A stretch of DNA of 64,000 nt, taken from assembly GCF_003665095.1 (NCBI RefSeq), contig NZ_RCHV01000002.1, positions 5,132,501 to 5,196,500 on the forward strand, in the 5' to 3' direction. The translations under genes and the position numbers were made by a program. Below are positions 8,433-17,098 of the stretch, piece after piece (the first letter of the stretch is position 1; each line of letters begins with the position of its first letter). The DNA comes from Streptomyces sp. Z26 (GTDB taxonomy: Bacteria; Actinomycetota; Actinomycetes; Streptomycetales; Streptomycetaceae). Under the pieces are notes generated by a model. The model was not told the DNA's origin. It made no database searches and was given only the letters and a program-made list of their open reading frames with translations.

Positions 8433-9893
8433 GTGTCACACCCGAAGAATGCCCCCGTCCACGCGTTCTGGCTCGCCGGTCGGCAGGCCACCGGCGAGGG
8501 CACCCTCGACGTCACCTCCCCCTGGGACGACCGCCTCGTCGGCACGGTGAGCGTCCCCACCGACGGCCAGGTCGAGGAGGCCGTGGCCGCCGCCGCGGCG
8601 GTCGCCGACGAGTTCGCGGCGACCCCCGCGCACGTACGGGCCGCGGCCCTCGACCACGTCTGCCGCCGTGTCACGGAGCGCTCCGAGGAGATCGCCACGC
8701 TGATCTCGGCCGAGAACGGCAAGCCCATGAAGTGGGCGCGCGGCGAGGTCGGCCGGTGCGTGTCGGTGTTCCGGCTGGCCGCCGAGGAGGCGCGCCGGTT
8801 CAACAGCGGCGAGGCGCAGCGCCTCGACACCGACGCGGGCGGCGTCGGCCGCCTCGCGCTCACCCGCCGCTTCCCGCGCGGGCCCGTACTGGGCATCGCG
8901 CCGTTCAACTTCCCGCTCAACCTGTGCGCGCACAAGGTCGCCCCGGCCATCGCCGTCGGCACCCCCATCCTGCTCAAGCCCGCGCCCGCCACCCCGCTCT
9001 CCGCCCTGCTCCTCGGTGAGCTGCTGGCCGAGACGGAACTGCCCGAGGGCTCCTGGTCGGTGCTGCCGGTGCCGAACGACCGGATGCCGGACCTCGTCGC
9101 GGACGAGCGGCTGCCCGTCGTCTCCTTCACCGGCTCCGCGCCCGTGGGCTGGTCCATCCTCGACTCGGCGCCGCGCAAGCGCGTCACGCTGGAGCTGGGC
9201 GGCAACGGCGCGGCGATCGTCCTCGGCGACTACTCCTCCGAGGCCGACCTCGACTGGGCGGCGCAGCGCATCGCCACCTTCTCCAACTACCAGGGCGGCC
9301 AGTCCTGCATCTCCGTGCAGCGCGTCATCGCGGACGCCTCGCTGTACGACCGTCTCGTGCCGCGCGTCGTACGCGACGTGGAGGCGCTGCGCACCGGCGA
9401 CCCCGCCGACCCGGCCACCGACGTCGGCCCGCTGGTCAGCGAGGACGCGGCCAAGCGCGTCGAGGCGTGGGTCGAGGAGGCGGTGGCCGCGGGCGCGAAG
9501 GTGCTCACGGGCGGTACGCGGGACGGCGCCACGTACGCGCCGACGGTGCTGGAGGACGTACCGGCCGACACGAGGATCGGCTGCGACGAGGTCTTCGGGC
9601 CGGTCATGTCGCTGACCCGCGTGGACGGCGAGGAGGCGGCGTACGCGGCGGCGAACGACTCGCCGTTCGGCCTCCAGGCGGGGGTGTTCACGCACGACGT
9701 CCAGGCGGCGTTCCGCGCGCAGCGGGCGCTGGAGGTGGGCGGCGTGATCGTCGGTGACGTGCCGTCGTACCGCGCGGACCAGATGCCGTACGGCGGCGCC
9801 AAGCAGTCCGGAGTCGGGCGCGAGGGCGTGCAGTTCGCGATGGAGGACTACACCTACGAGCGGGTCATGGTGCTCACCGGCCTCGACCTCTGA
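8433..9893 (+). CDS. NAD(P)-dependent aldehyde dehydrogenase
   Basis: The 486-residue protein is a full-length ALDH-superfamily enzyme that oxidises an aldehyde to its acid. It has the N-terminal Rossmann segment, APFNFPLNL, the general-base Glu in VTLELGGNGAA, the nucleophilic Cys in GGQSCISVQR and the C-terminal NDSPFGLQAGVFT. The GTG at 8433 (VSHPKNAP) gives the usual family length, although the frame is open further upstream to 8055. Proximity to gabT and a PucR regulator suggests succinate-semialdehyde or another amine-derived aldehyde as substrate, an inference from context only. A 278-bp divergent promoter region separates it from the carboxypeptidase gene. Confidence 0.88.
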   Translation: MSHPKNAPVHAFWLAGRQATGEGTLDVTSPWDDRLVGTVSVPTDGQVEEAVAAAAAVADEFAATPAHVRAAALDHVCRRVTERSEEIATLISAENGKPMKWARGEVGRCVSVFRLAAEEARRFNSGEAQRLDTDAGGVGRLALTRRFPRGPVLGIAPFNFPLNLCAHKVAPAIAVGTPILLKPAPATPLSALLLGELLAETELPEGSWSVLPVPNDRMPDLVADERLPVVSFTGSAPVGWSILDSAPRKRVTLELGGNGAAIVLGDYSSEADLDWAAQRIATFSNYQGGQSCISVQRVIADASLYDRLVPRVVRDVEALRTGDPADPATDVGPLVSEDAAKRVEAWVEEAVAAGAKVLTGGTRDGATYAPTVLEDVPADTRIGCDEVFGPVMSLTRVDGEEAAYAAANDSPFGLQAGVFTHDVQAAFRAQRALEVGGVIVGDVPSYRADQMPYGGAKQSGVGREGVQFAMEDYTYERVMVLTGLDL

Positions 9894-9916
9894 CCGCCGC
9901 CGACGGCGTACGGCAC

Positions 9917-9949
9917 GGGGGCGGGGAGCGCACGCGGCTCCCCGCCCCC
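9917..9949. terminator. 13-bp stem terminator between convergent genes
   Basis: GGGGGCGGGGAGC (9917-9929) pairs perfectly with GCTCCCCGCCCCC (9937-9949) around a 7-nt loop. It is centred between the aldehyde dehydrogenase stop (9893) and the DUF4239 gene stop (9982), so it can serve both strands. Confidence 0.75.
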
Positions 9950-9981
9950 GGCGCGTCCGCCTCCGGCGCTTCCGGCGCCGG

Positions 9982-10746
9982 TCAGCTGCCCGCGTCCGGG
10001 AAGAGCGAGGTGTACGCCCCCGTCGGTTCCTCCAGGCCGCGCGCGAAGGGCGCGTCGAAGTGCCACACCAGGAAGATCAGGAAGACGACGAGCGCGCTGA
10101 ACAGCCCCGCGAGCATCACCTCCCGGCGCGAACGCTGGATCTGGAGCGTGAAGACCATCCCCACGGTCAGCGCCCCGCCCGCGATGAGCCCGAACCACAC
10201 CACCGTCGGCAGCGTCGGCCCCGCCTGCCCGGCGCGCTCGGTCCGCGCGGCGTCCGCCGCCGCCACCTGGTCGACGACGCCCTGGTACGACTGCACCGCG
10301 CGCGGGTCGTCCGGCTCCACGGCCATCGCGTCCCGGCGCAGCCGCTCCAGCAACCGGTCGCCCTCGTCGGTCAGTTCGCCGGTGTCGAGCATCTCGGGCC
10401 ACTCGTCCCGCACCGCGTACCGGACGTAGTCCGTGACGTCCCGGCGGATACGTTCGCGCTCCTCGGCCGGATAGACCTCCACCCGGCTGCTGACCTCGTG
10501 CAGCGCCAGGGCCTCCCGCTGGACGACCTCGTCGGCGGCGTTCCGCGACTCCCACACGCCCGCGATGGCCAGGCCCAGCACGATGGCGTACACCACGCCG
10601 ATCATCATCGTCATGTACTCGATGACGTCCGGTGTCTCGGACGGGTCGTCGTCGTCCCCCACCCGCCGCTGGCGGAGGAAGACGACGCCGACGACGAGGC
10701 CGCACGCGACCAGCGTGCAGAGGGCGAGGATCAGCCACTGTGGCAT
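9982..10746 (-). CDS. DUF4239-type four-helix integral membrane protein
   Basis: The 254-residue protein has four hydrophobic segments, at about residues 3-24, 45-66, 185-205 and 215-237. A charged helical domain between the second and third is rich in Glu and Arg (PAEERERIRRDVTDYVRY). This layout matches the DUF4239 family, whose function is unknown. The ATG at 10746 is preceded by CCAGGAG about 7 nt upstream. It lies 20 bp downstream of the TP-repeat surface protein gene on the same strand, so the two are probably co-transcribed. Nothing in the sequence points to a substrate. Confidence 0.75.
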   Translation of the reverse strand: MPQWLILALCTLVACGLVVGVVFLRQRRVGDDDDPSETPDVIEYMTMMIGVVYAIVLGLAIAGVWESRNAADEVVQREALALHEVSSRVEVYPAEERERIRRDVTDYVRYAVRDEWPEMLDTGELTDEGDRLLERLRRDAMAVEPDDPRAVQSYQGVVDQVAAADAARTERAGQAGPTLPTVVWFGLIAGGALTVGMVFTLQIQRSRREVMLAGLFSALVVFLIFLVWHFDAPFARGLEEPTGAYTSLFPDAGS

Positions 10747-10766
10747 CACGGACTCCTGGGGGTCCC

Positions 10767-11549
10767 TCAGCGGGACGGCTGCGAAGAGGACGACGGGGGA
10801 CCACCGCTGCGGCCGCGGGGGCGCAGCGCGGCGGCGGCGAGTACGGCCGGGGCGACGATGAGCAGCGTCCGCGTGATCATCGACATCCCGGCGGGCGGGT
10901 CCGTACGGGGCGCCACCGCGTGCGCGACGACGGGCGACGGCGCCGGGTCCGGTGCACGGGTCGGGCCCGGCGCGGGTCGCGCGGACCTCTCCGGCGGGCG
11001 CGGGGGAGCGGGCGCGGGCCCGGTGGTGCGCCGTACGGGCTGGGTGGCGGGCGTGCGGGCGGCGGGAGGCGCCGGGGCGGGCGGCTCCGCGCGGGGCGGT
11101 GGCGGCGGGTCCGGTGCCGGTGTGGAGGGTGCGGGCGGGGTGGGAGCCGGGGTGGTGGTCGGCTCCGGTGGCGTGGGGGTTGGCGTCGGTGTCGGGCTCG
11201 GCGTCGGTGTCGGGCTCGGCGTGGGGGTCGGGGTCGGTGTGGGCGTGGGGGTGTGCGGCGGTCGCGGGCACGGCGGCCCGTGCAGCACGACGTGCGTCCG
11301 CAGGCCGCGCAGCCCGGCGCGCACCTCCACGACGCCGCCGCACCCGTGGTGGCCCGGGCGCACGATCACCACGGCGCGCGCGTCCCCGGCGCGCGCCGCG
11401 ACCCGTACCCCGTCGACGGGGTCGACCCGTACGTCGGCACCGGGCCCCGGCGGGCGCGGCACGGCGGCGGCCGCCACCGGGGCGGATACGGCGGCGAGCA
11501 CGGCGAGGCCCGCGGCGGCGGCCTGCCTGCGGCGGAGTCGTGTCGTCAC
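10767..11549 (-). CDS. exported, membrane-anchored protein with Thr-Pro repeat stalk
   Basis: The 260-residue product starts with a signal peptide (VTTRLRRRQ, then an Ala/Val-rich core ending near VAAAAVPRP). A short globular part with two Cys follows (HHGCGG and GPPCPRP). Then comes a long Thr-Pro/Ser-Pro repeat stalk (about residues 103-135) that grades into a Pro/Ala-rich region. The C-terminus has a hydrophobic segment (ITRTLLIVAPAVLAAAAL) and a basic tail. This is the layout of a cell-surface protein held in the membrane with a rigid wall-spanning spacer. The GTG start at 11549 is chosen because the signal peptide begins there; no strong ribosome binding site is visible. Function unknown. 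Confidence 0.6.
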   Translation of the reverse strand: MTTRLRRRQAAAAGLAVLAAVSAPVAAAAVPRPPGPGADVRVDPVDGVRVAARAGDARAVVIVRPGHHGCGGVVEVRAGLRGLRTHVVLHGPPCPRPPHTPTPTPTPTPTPSPTPTPSPTPTPTPTPPEPTTTPAPTPPAPSTPAPDPPPPPRAEPPAPAPPAARTPATQPVRRTTGPAPAPPRPPERSARPAPGPTRAPDPAPSPVVAHAVAPRTDPPAGMSMITRTLLIVAPAVLAAAALRPRGRSGGPPSSSSQPSR

Positions 11550-11715
11550 AAGCAGAGAATGCGGAAGCGCGGGCGGCACTCCGCGGGAAACCGTCCGTTT
11601 GTCGCCCGAAGTGCTGAACTTCCCCGCCACGAGGCATGGTTGGCTGACGCCCGCCGTCGGCGCGGAGGGTCTCGTTCCGGTCCGTTCCGGCGTTCGTCCG
11701 ACCTCTCGCCCTCTG

Positions 11716-11731
11716 TACCTACCAGTATGTA
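11716..11731. promoter_or_regulatory. candidate TetR operator (imperfect palindrome)
   Basis: TACCTACCAGTATGTA is a 16-bp imperfect palindrome in which 6 of 8 positions of each half match. It lies directly upstream of the TetR regulator and overlaps the most upstream possible ATG (11727). Placement and AT content suggest an autoregulatory operator or core promoter. Site and ligand are unproven. Confidence 0.45.
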
Positions 11732-11741
11732 CGATGCGCTC

Positions 11742-12317
11742 GTGAGCACCTCCGAGAAGCTCGTCGAGGCCGCCCAGGAACTCCTCTGGGAGCGCGGCTA
11801 CGTGGGCACCAGCCCCAAGGCCCTGCAACGCCGCTCCGGCGCCGGACAGGGCAGCATGTACCACCACTTCCACGGCAAGCACGACCTGGCCCGTACGGCC
11901 ATCCGCCGCACCGCCGAGGAGCTGCGCGCCACCGCCGAGGCCGATCTGGGCGGTGGGGGAGGCGCGGTGGAGCGGGTCGAGGCGTATCTCCTGCGCGAGC
12001 GCGACGTGTTGCGCGGCTGCCGACTCGGCGGGCTGGCACAGGACCCGGACGTCGCCGCGGACCCGGAGCTGCGGCGTCCGCTGGAGGAGACCTTCGGGTG
12101 GCTGCGCGGACGCCTCGCCGAGGTGCTGGAGGAGGGGCGTGCCGGTGGGGAGTTCACCGCCGCGCTCGACGCCCGCGACACGGCGGCGGCGGTCGTCGCC
12201 GTCGTACAGGGCGGCTACGTGCTCGCCCGCTCCGCCGCCGACCCCGCCCCGTTCCGGCAGGCGGTGGAGGGGCTGCTCGCGCTGCTCCGCGCGTCCGCCA
12301 CCGCGCCCCGTCCGTAG
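11742..12317 (+). CDS. TetR/AcrR-family transcriptional repressor
   Basis: The 191-residue protein has an N-terminal TetR helix-turn-helix: LVEAAQELLWERGYVGTSPKALQRRSGAGQ is helices 1-3, with GSMYHHFHGKHDLA completing the recognition motif. An all-helical ligand domain with a Cys (RGCRLGGLAQ) follows, of the TetR_C type. GTG at 11742 is preferred because an AT-rich palindrome that looks like an operator covers the alternative ATG at 11727, which would add five residues. It probably controls itself and the DUF4865 gene 106 bp downstream. It is divergent from the TP-repeat surface protein, which could also be a target. Confidence 0.88.
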   Translation: MSTSEKLVEAAQELLWERGYVGTSPKALQRRSGAGQGSMYHHFHGKHDLARTAIRRTAEELRATAEADLGGGGGAVERVEAYLLRERDVLRGCRLGGLAQDPDVAADPELRRPLEETFGWLRGRLAEVLEEGRAGGEFTAALDARDTAAAVVAVVQGGYVLARSAADPAPFRQAVEGLLALLRASATAPRP

Positions 12318-12423
12318 CTCCCCGCCGACCGCGCCGCGCACCAGGGACCGTCCGGCGCGACCCGCCGCGGCCCACGGCGCGGACGACGCCGCCGACCCGA
12401 CAACCCCCAGGAGGGCCGTGCCC

Positions 12424-13029
12424 GTGCACGCCATGCAGTACGAGATCACCCTGCCCGCCGACTACGACATGGGCGTCATCCGCGACCGCGTCGCCACCCG
12501 CGGCCACCTCCTCGACGGCGCCCCCGGCCTCGGCCTGAAGGCGTACGCGGTGCGGGAGCGCGGCCGGGACGGCTCCCCCGTCAACGAGTACGCGCCCTTC
12601 TACCTGTGGGACGACCCCGCCGCCCTGACCGGCTTCCTCCGCGGCCCCGGATTCGACGCCCTCAGCGGTGATTTCGGCCGTCCCTCCGTGCGCCACTGGC
12701 ACACCGTCGCGCGCGAACACGGCTCCGCGCGCGCGGAGCCCCCGAACCGCGCCGAACGGACCGTACGGACGCTGCGTCCGGACACCCCGCTGGACCCGCA
12801 GCTCACCGAGGCGACGGAGGCGCTGCGGCGCACCGCGCGCGCGGACGGTGTGCACACGGCCGCGCTGGGGCTCGACCCGTACCGCTGGGAGCTGGTCCGC
12901 TTCGTCCTGCGCTCGGGCCCGCCCGCACCCGACGCCGACGAGGACCGCCCGTACGGGGCACCGGACGCGCCCACAGAGCGCTACACCGTGCTGCGCCTGT
13001 CCGAGGGCACCCCGGGCCCGCCCGGCTGA
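12424..13029 (+). CDS. DUF4865-type protein
   Basis: The 201-residue protein begins VHAMQYEITLPADYDMG and has the motifs GHLLDGAPGLGLKAY, NEYAPFYLWDDPAALTGFL and FGRPSVRHWHTV. These match my recollection of the DUF4865 family, often found beside TetR regulators and of unknown function. The GTG at 12424 is chosen because AGGAGG (12409-12414) lies 9 nt upstream; the GTG at 12418 would be too close. An internal Pro/Arg-rich region (about residues 98-125) looks like a linker. A role as a detoxification or monooxygenase-like protein under the TetR repressor is only a guess. Confidence 0.7.
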   Translation: MHAMQYEITLPADYDMGVIRDRVATRGHLLDGAPGLGLKAYAVRERGRDGSPVNEYAPFYLWDDPAALTGFLRGPGFDALSGDFGRPSVRHWHTVAREHGSARAEPPNRAERTVRTLRPDTPLDPQLTEATEALRRTARADGVHTAALGLDPYRWELVRFVLRSGPPAPDADEDRPYGAPDAPTERYTVLRLSEGTPGPPG

Positions 13030-13030
13030 C

Positions 13031-13103
13031 CGTCCGCACGGACCACGCCGACCGTACGGACGACACGTGCGGACCGACACGTGCGGACCGACACGTGCGG
13101 ACC
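13031..13103. repeat. three perfect 14-bp tandem repeats with a matching inverted half
   Basis: GACACGTGCGGACC occurs three times head to tail at 13062-13075, 13076-13089 and 13090-13103. The inverted sequence CGTCCGCACG lies at 13031-13040, just after the DUF4865 stop, so any repeat copy can fold against it. Each copy contains the palindrome CACGTG. The array may be a terminator for the upstream gene, or a binding-site array ahead of dxr. Confidence 0.6.
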
Positions 13104-13221
13104 GGCGCCCACGGACCGCCCCGGTGCCCCCGCCGTACGGCCCCGCGCGGGGCGTGGCGCGCGCCGACTCCTCGGCCGGACCGCTGAACACGCCTCGTCC
13201 CGGACCAGACACAATGGGAGC

Positions 13222-14511
13222 ATGACCGACTCCCTCGCTGACCCGCACACGCGGTACCCGGCCGGTGCCGACCCCGACGGCCCGGGGGGCCCCGACGGGC
13301 CGCGCGACATCGTGATCCTCGGCTCCACCGGTTCCATCGGCACCCAGGCCGTGGACGTGGTGCTGAACAACCCCGGCCGCTTCCGGGTGACCGGGCTGTC
13401 CGCGGCGGGCGGCAGGGTCGGACTGCTGGCCGGGCAGGCGCACCGGCTCCAGGTGCGTACGGTCGCGGTCGCCCGCGAGGACAAGGCGGTGGAGCTGCGG
13501 CAGGCGCTGCGCGCGGAGTACGGCGCGGGCGAGCCCGTGCCGGAGGTGCTGGCCGGGCCGGACGCCGCCACCGAACTGGCCGCCTCCGAGTGCCACACCG
13601 TGCTCAACGGCATCACCGGTTCCATCGGCCTCGCCCCCACCCTCGCCGCGCTCCGGGCGGGCCGACTGCTGGCGCTCGCCAACAAGGAGTCGCTGATCGT
13701 CGGCGGCCCGCTGGTCCGCGAGCTGGCCGCGCCGGGCCAGATCGTGCCCGTGGACTCCGAGCACTCCGCGCTGTTCCAGGCGCTGATGGGCGGCGCCCGC
13801 CGGGAGGTGCGCAAGCTGCTGGTCACCGCCTCGGGCGGCCCGTTCCGCGGTCGTACGCGCGCGCAGCTGGCCGGTGTCACCCCGCAGGAGGCGCTCGCCC
13901 ACCCCACCTGGGCCATGGGCCCGGTGATCACGGTCAACTCCGCGACCCTGGTCAACAAGGGCCTGGAGGTCATCGAGGCCCACCTGCTCTACGACATCCC
14001 CTTCGACCGCATCCAGGTCGTCGTCCACCCGCAGTCCGCGATCCACTCGATGGTGGAGTTCACCGACGGCTCGACGCTCGCCCAGTGCGGCCCGCCCGAC
14101 ATGCGGCTGCCCATCGCGCTGGCGCTGGGCTGGCCGCGCCGGGTACCCGACGCCGGGCCGGTCTTCGACTGGACGCGGTCCATGTCGTGGGACTTCCACC
14201 CGCTGGACGAGGAGGCGTTCCCGTCCGTACCGCTCGCGTGCCACGTGGGGGCGCTGGGCGGCACCGCGCCCGCCGTCTTCAACGCGGCGAACGAGGAGTG
14301 CGTCGACTCCTTCCTCGCCGGGAGACTGCCGTTCACAGGAATTGTCGATACGGTCTCCGCTGTGGTCGGCGAACACACCGCGGAGCGCACGGCGACGGAC
14401 TCCGCCGCGGGAACCGGCCTGACCCTGGACGATGTCCTGGCCGCCGAGGGATGGGCGCGCACCCGCGCCCGTGAGCTGGCGGCCCGGGCCGTAGTGGAGG
14501 CGCGCGCATGA
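13222..14511 (+). CDS. dxr: 1-deoxy-D-xylulose-5-phosphate reductoisomerase
   Basis: The 429-residue enzyme catalyses the NADPH-dependent rearrangement and reduction of DXP to MEP, the first committed step of the MEP isoprenoid pathway. The NADPH-binding motif ILGSTGSIGTQ is near residue 33. LANKESLIVGG, the metal and substrate motif PVDSEHSALFQ, and the flexible-loop region ASGGPFRG are all present. HPTWAMGPVITVNSATLVNKGLE completes the active site. The ATG at 13222 adds about 30 Asp/Gly/Pro-rich residues before the Rossmann fold, as I recall for other streptomycete Dxr proteins. Its stop overlaps the next gene by 4 bp (ATGA), so dxr and rseP are translationally coupled. Confidence 0.95.
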   Translation: MTDSLADPHTRYPAGADPDGPGGPDGPRDIVILGSTGSIGTQAVDVVLNNPGRFRVTGLSAAGGRVGLLAGQAHRLQVRTVAVAREDKAVELRQALRAEYGAGEPVPEVLAGPDAATELAASECHTVLNGITGSIGLAPTLAALRAGRLLALANKESLIVGGPLVRELAAPGQIVPVDSEHSALFQALMGGARREVRKLLVTASGGPFRGRTRAQLAGVTPQEALAHPTWAMGPVITVNSATLVNKGLEVIEAHLLYDIPFDRIQVVVHPQSAIHSMVEFTDGSTLAQCGPPDMRLPIALALGWPRRVPDAGPVFDWTRSMSWDFHPLDEEAFPSVPLACHVGALGGTAPAVFNAANEECVDSFLAGRLPFTGIVDTVSAVVGEHTAERTATDSAAGTGLTLDDVLAAEGWARTRARELAARAVVEARA

Positions 14512-15812
14512 CGACGTTCATGACCATCCTCGGCATAGTCGTATTCGTCGTGGGCCTGCTGTTCTCCATCGCCTGGCACGAGCTGGGGCACCTCTCCACC
14601 GCGAAGATGTTCGGCATCCGGGTGCCGCAGTACATGGTGGGCTTCGGCCCGACGATCTTCTCCCGACGCCGCGGCGACACCGAGTACGGCGTGAAGGCGG
14701 TGCCCCTCGGCGGCTACATCCGCATGATCGGCATGTTCCCGCCCGGTGAGGACGGGGCACTGCGGCAGCGTTCCACGTCGCCGTTCCGCGGCATGATCGA
14801 GGACGCGCGCGCCGCCGCGTTCGAGGAGCTGCAACCCGGCGACGAGAAGCGGCTGTTCTACACGCGGAAGCCGTGGAAGCGGCTGATCGTGATGTTCGCC
14901 GGTCCGTTCATGAACCTGGTGCTGGCCGTCGTGATCTTCCTCGGCGTGCTGCTGACGTTCGGCGTCAACACGACCACCACCACCGTCTCCAGCGTCTCCG
15001 AGTGCGTCATCCAGGCGTCCGCCCGCACCGACAAGTGCACCGACGGCGCCAAGGACTCACCGGCCAAGGCCGCGGGCATGAAGCCCGGGGACGAGATCGT
15101 CGCGTTCAACGGCCACCCCGTCGAGGAGTGGGACGAGCTGCAGGCCGACATCCGCGACACCATCGGCCCGGCCACCCTCACCGTCGAACGGGACGGGCAG
15201 CGCCGGACGCTCCACGCGGACCTGGTCGAGAACCAGGTCGCGAAGTTCGACGGCCGCGGCGGCTACGTCGAGGGCGAGTACGTCACCACCGGCTTCCTCG
15301 GCTTCACCCCGGCCAGCGGCATCGTGGAGCAGTCGTTCCCGCAGGCCGTCGACCGCATGGGCGACATGATGGTCTCCGGCGTCGAGGCGCTGATCGATCT
15401 GCCGTCCAAGATCCCGGAGTTGTGGGACGCCGCCCTCGGCAACGCCGAGCGCGAGCAGGACTCCCCGATGGGTGTCGTCGGCGCCGCGCGGGTCGGCGGC
15501 GAGGTCTTCTCGCTGGACATCCCGCCGGAGCAGCGCGTCGCGACGATGCTGTTCCTGGTCGCGGGCTTCAACCTGTCGCTGTTCCTCTTCAACATGCTCC
15601 CGCTGCTGCCCCTCGACGGCGGCCACATGGCGGGCGCCCTGTGGGAGTCGCTGCGCCGCCAGGTGGCGCGCGTCCTGCGCCGCCCCGACCCGGGACCGTT
15701 CGACGTGGCGCGGCTGATGCCGGTCGCATACGTGGTGGCGGGAGTGTTCGTCTGCTTCACGCTGCTGGTCCTGGTGGCCGACGTGGTGAACCCCGTACGA
15801 CTGACGGGTTGA
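14508..15812 (+). CDS. rseP: site-2 intramembrane zinc metalloprotease (RseP/RIP1 type)
   Basis: The 434-residue protein is an M50-family protease that cleaves transmembrane segments of anti-sigma factors and similar targets. The zinc motif HEXXH is in IAWHELGHLSTAKMFG inside the first membrane helix. A PDZ domain follows (DSPAKAAGMKPGDEIVAFNGHPV). The third ligand motif LPLDGGHMAGALWE lies in a later helix, and at least one further helix closes the C-terminus (VAYVVAGVFVCFTLLVLVADV). It overlaps dxr by ATGA and precedes ispG, an arrangement common in actinomycetes. Confidence 0.93.
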   Translation: MTTFMTILGIVVFVVGLLFSIAWHELGHLSTAKMFGIRVPQYMVGFGPTIFSRRRGDTEYGVKAVPLGGYIRMIGMFPPGEDGALRQRSTSPFRGMIEDARAAAFEELQPGDEKRLFYTRKPWKRLIVMFAGPFMNLVLAVVIFLGVLLTFGVNTTTTTVSSVSECVIQASARTDKCTDGAKDSPAKAAGMKPGDEIVAFNGHPVEEWDELQADIRDTIGPATLTVERDGQRRTLHADLVENQVAKFDGRGGYVEGEYVTTGFLGFTPASGIVEQSFPQAVDRMGDMMVSGVEALIDLPSKIPELWDAALGNAEREQDSPMGVVGAARVGGEVFSLDIPPEQRVATMLFLVAGFNLSLFLFNMLPLLPLDGGHMAGALWESLRRQVARVLRRPDPGPFDVARLMPVAYVVAGVFVCFTLLVLVADVVNPVRLTG

Positions 15813-15854
15813 CCCCGAATGTCGCACTCCTCCGGGGTCGGTGGAGTGCGACAT
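15811..15854 (+). promoter_or_regulatory. interleaved hairpins / possible pseudoknot upstream of ispG
   Basis: Two stems interlock right after the rseP stop. ATGTCGCACTCC (15819-15830) pairs with GGAGTGCGACAT (15843-15854), 12 bp. GACCCCG (15811-15817) pairs with CGGGGTC (15833-15839), 7 bp. They are mutually exclusive in full, or could form a partial H-type pseudoknot. This may be a terminator or attenuator between rseP and ispG. Confidence 0.6.
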
Positions 15855-15937
15855 CGGCCCCGTGCCCGTGGCGTACTCTCGTCGCTGGAGCCCGTCGATC
15901 TCGGGACCTCGATTCACACCATGGGGTTGCACGCACG

Positions 15938-17098
15938 ATGACAGCGATTTCGCTCGGAATGCCGTCCGTACCGATCAAGCTCGCGGAGCGCCGCAAGAGC
16001 CGGCAGATCCAGGTCGGCGCCGTGGCCGTCGGTGGTGACGCGCCGGTCTCCGTGCAGTCGATGACGACGACGCAGACCGCGGACGTCGGCGCCACGCTCC
16101 AGCAGATCGCCGAACTCACCGCGTCCGGCTGCCAGATCGTACGGGTGGCCTGCCCCACGCAGGACGACGCCGACGCGCTCGCGACGATCGCGAAGAAGTC
16201 GCAGATCCCCGTCATCGCGGACATCCACTTCCAGCCCCGCTACGTCTTCGCGGCGATCGACGCGGGCTGCGCGGCGGTGCGGGTGAACCCGGGCAACATC
16301 AAGCAGTTCGACGACAAGGTCAAGGAGATCGCCACGGCGGCGTCCGCGGCCGGGACCCCCATCCGGATCGGGGTCAACGCCGGTTCGCTCGACAAGCGGC
16401 TGCTCCAGAAGTACGGGAAGGCCACCCCGGAGGCGCTGGTGGAGTCGGCGCTGTGGGAGTGCTCGCTCTTCGAGGAGCACGGCTTCCAGGACATCAAGAT
16501 CTCGGTCAAGCACAACGACCCCGTGGTCATGGTCAACGCCTACCGGCAGCTGGCCGCCCGGTGCGACTACCCGCTGCACCTCGGCGTGACCGAGGCGGGC
16601 CCCGCGTTCCAGGGCACCATCAAGTCGGCCGTCGCCTTCGGCGCGCTGCTGTCCGAGGGCATCGGTGACACCATCCGGGTCTCCCTCTCCGCGCCGCCCG
16701 CCGAGGAGTGCAAGGTCGGCATGCAGATCCTGGAGTCCCTCGGACTGCGCGAGCGGCGCCTGGAGATCGTCTCCTGCCCGTCCTGCGGCCGCGCCCAGGT
16801 CGACGTGTACAAGCTGGCCGAGGAGGTCACCGCCGGGCTCGACGGCATGGAGGTCCCGCTGCGCGTGGCCGTCATGGGCTGTGTCGTGAACGGTCCCGGC
16901 GAGGCCCGCGAGGCCGACCTCGGGGTCGCCTCCGGCAACGGCAAGGGCCAGATCTTCGTCAAGGGCGAGGTCATCAAGACCGTTCCCGAGTCGAAGATCG
17001 TCGAGACGCTGATCGACGAGGCCATGAAGATCGCGGAGCAGATGGAGCGGGACGGCGTCGCCTCCGGCCAGCCCGTCGTCACGGCGGCGGGCGAGTAA
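15938..17098 (+). CDS. ispG: 4-hydroxy-3-methylbut-2-enyl diphosphate synthase (flavodoxin/ferredoxin)
   Basis: The 386-residue IspG (GcpE) converts MEcPP to HMBPP, the penultimate MEP-pathway step, using a [4Fe-4S] cluster. The TIM-barrel motifs APVSVQSMTTTQTADV and NPGNIKQFDDKV are present. The cluster Cys residues appear in CPSCGRAQVD and VMGCVVNGPGEAREADLG. The ATG at 15938 fits the usual N-terminus; an ATG at 15921 is out of frame. A 125-bp gap with a strong hairpin separates it from rseP, so ispG may have its own promoter or be attenuated. Together with dxr it supplies isoprenoid precursors. Confidence 0.95.
   Translation: MTAISLGMPSVPIKLAERRKSRQIQVGAVAVGGDAPVSVQSMTTTQTADVGATLQQIAELTASGCQIVRVACPTQDDADALATIAKKSQIPVIADIHFQPRYVFAAIDAGCAAVRVNPGNIKQFDDKVKEIATAASAAGTPIRIGVNAGSLDKRLLQKYGKATPEALVESALWECSLFEEHGFQDIKISVKHNDPVVMVNAYRQLAARCDYPLHLGVTEAGPAFQGTIKSAVAFGALLSEGIGDTIRVSLSAPPAEECKVGMQILESLGLRERRLEIVSCPSCGRAQVDVYKLAEEVTAGLDGMEVPLRVAVMGCVVNGPGEAREADLGVASGNGKGQIFVKGEVIKTVPESKIVETLIDEAMKIAEQMERDGVASGQPVVTAAGE

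Noticed and set aside
15921..15937. Alternative ispG start at ATG 15921
   Set aside because: It is out of frame with the conserved IspG sequence.
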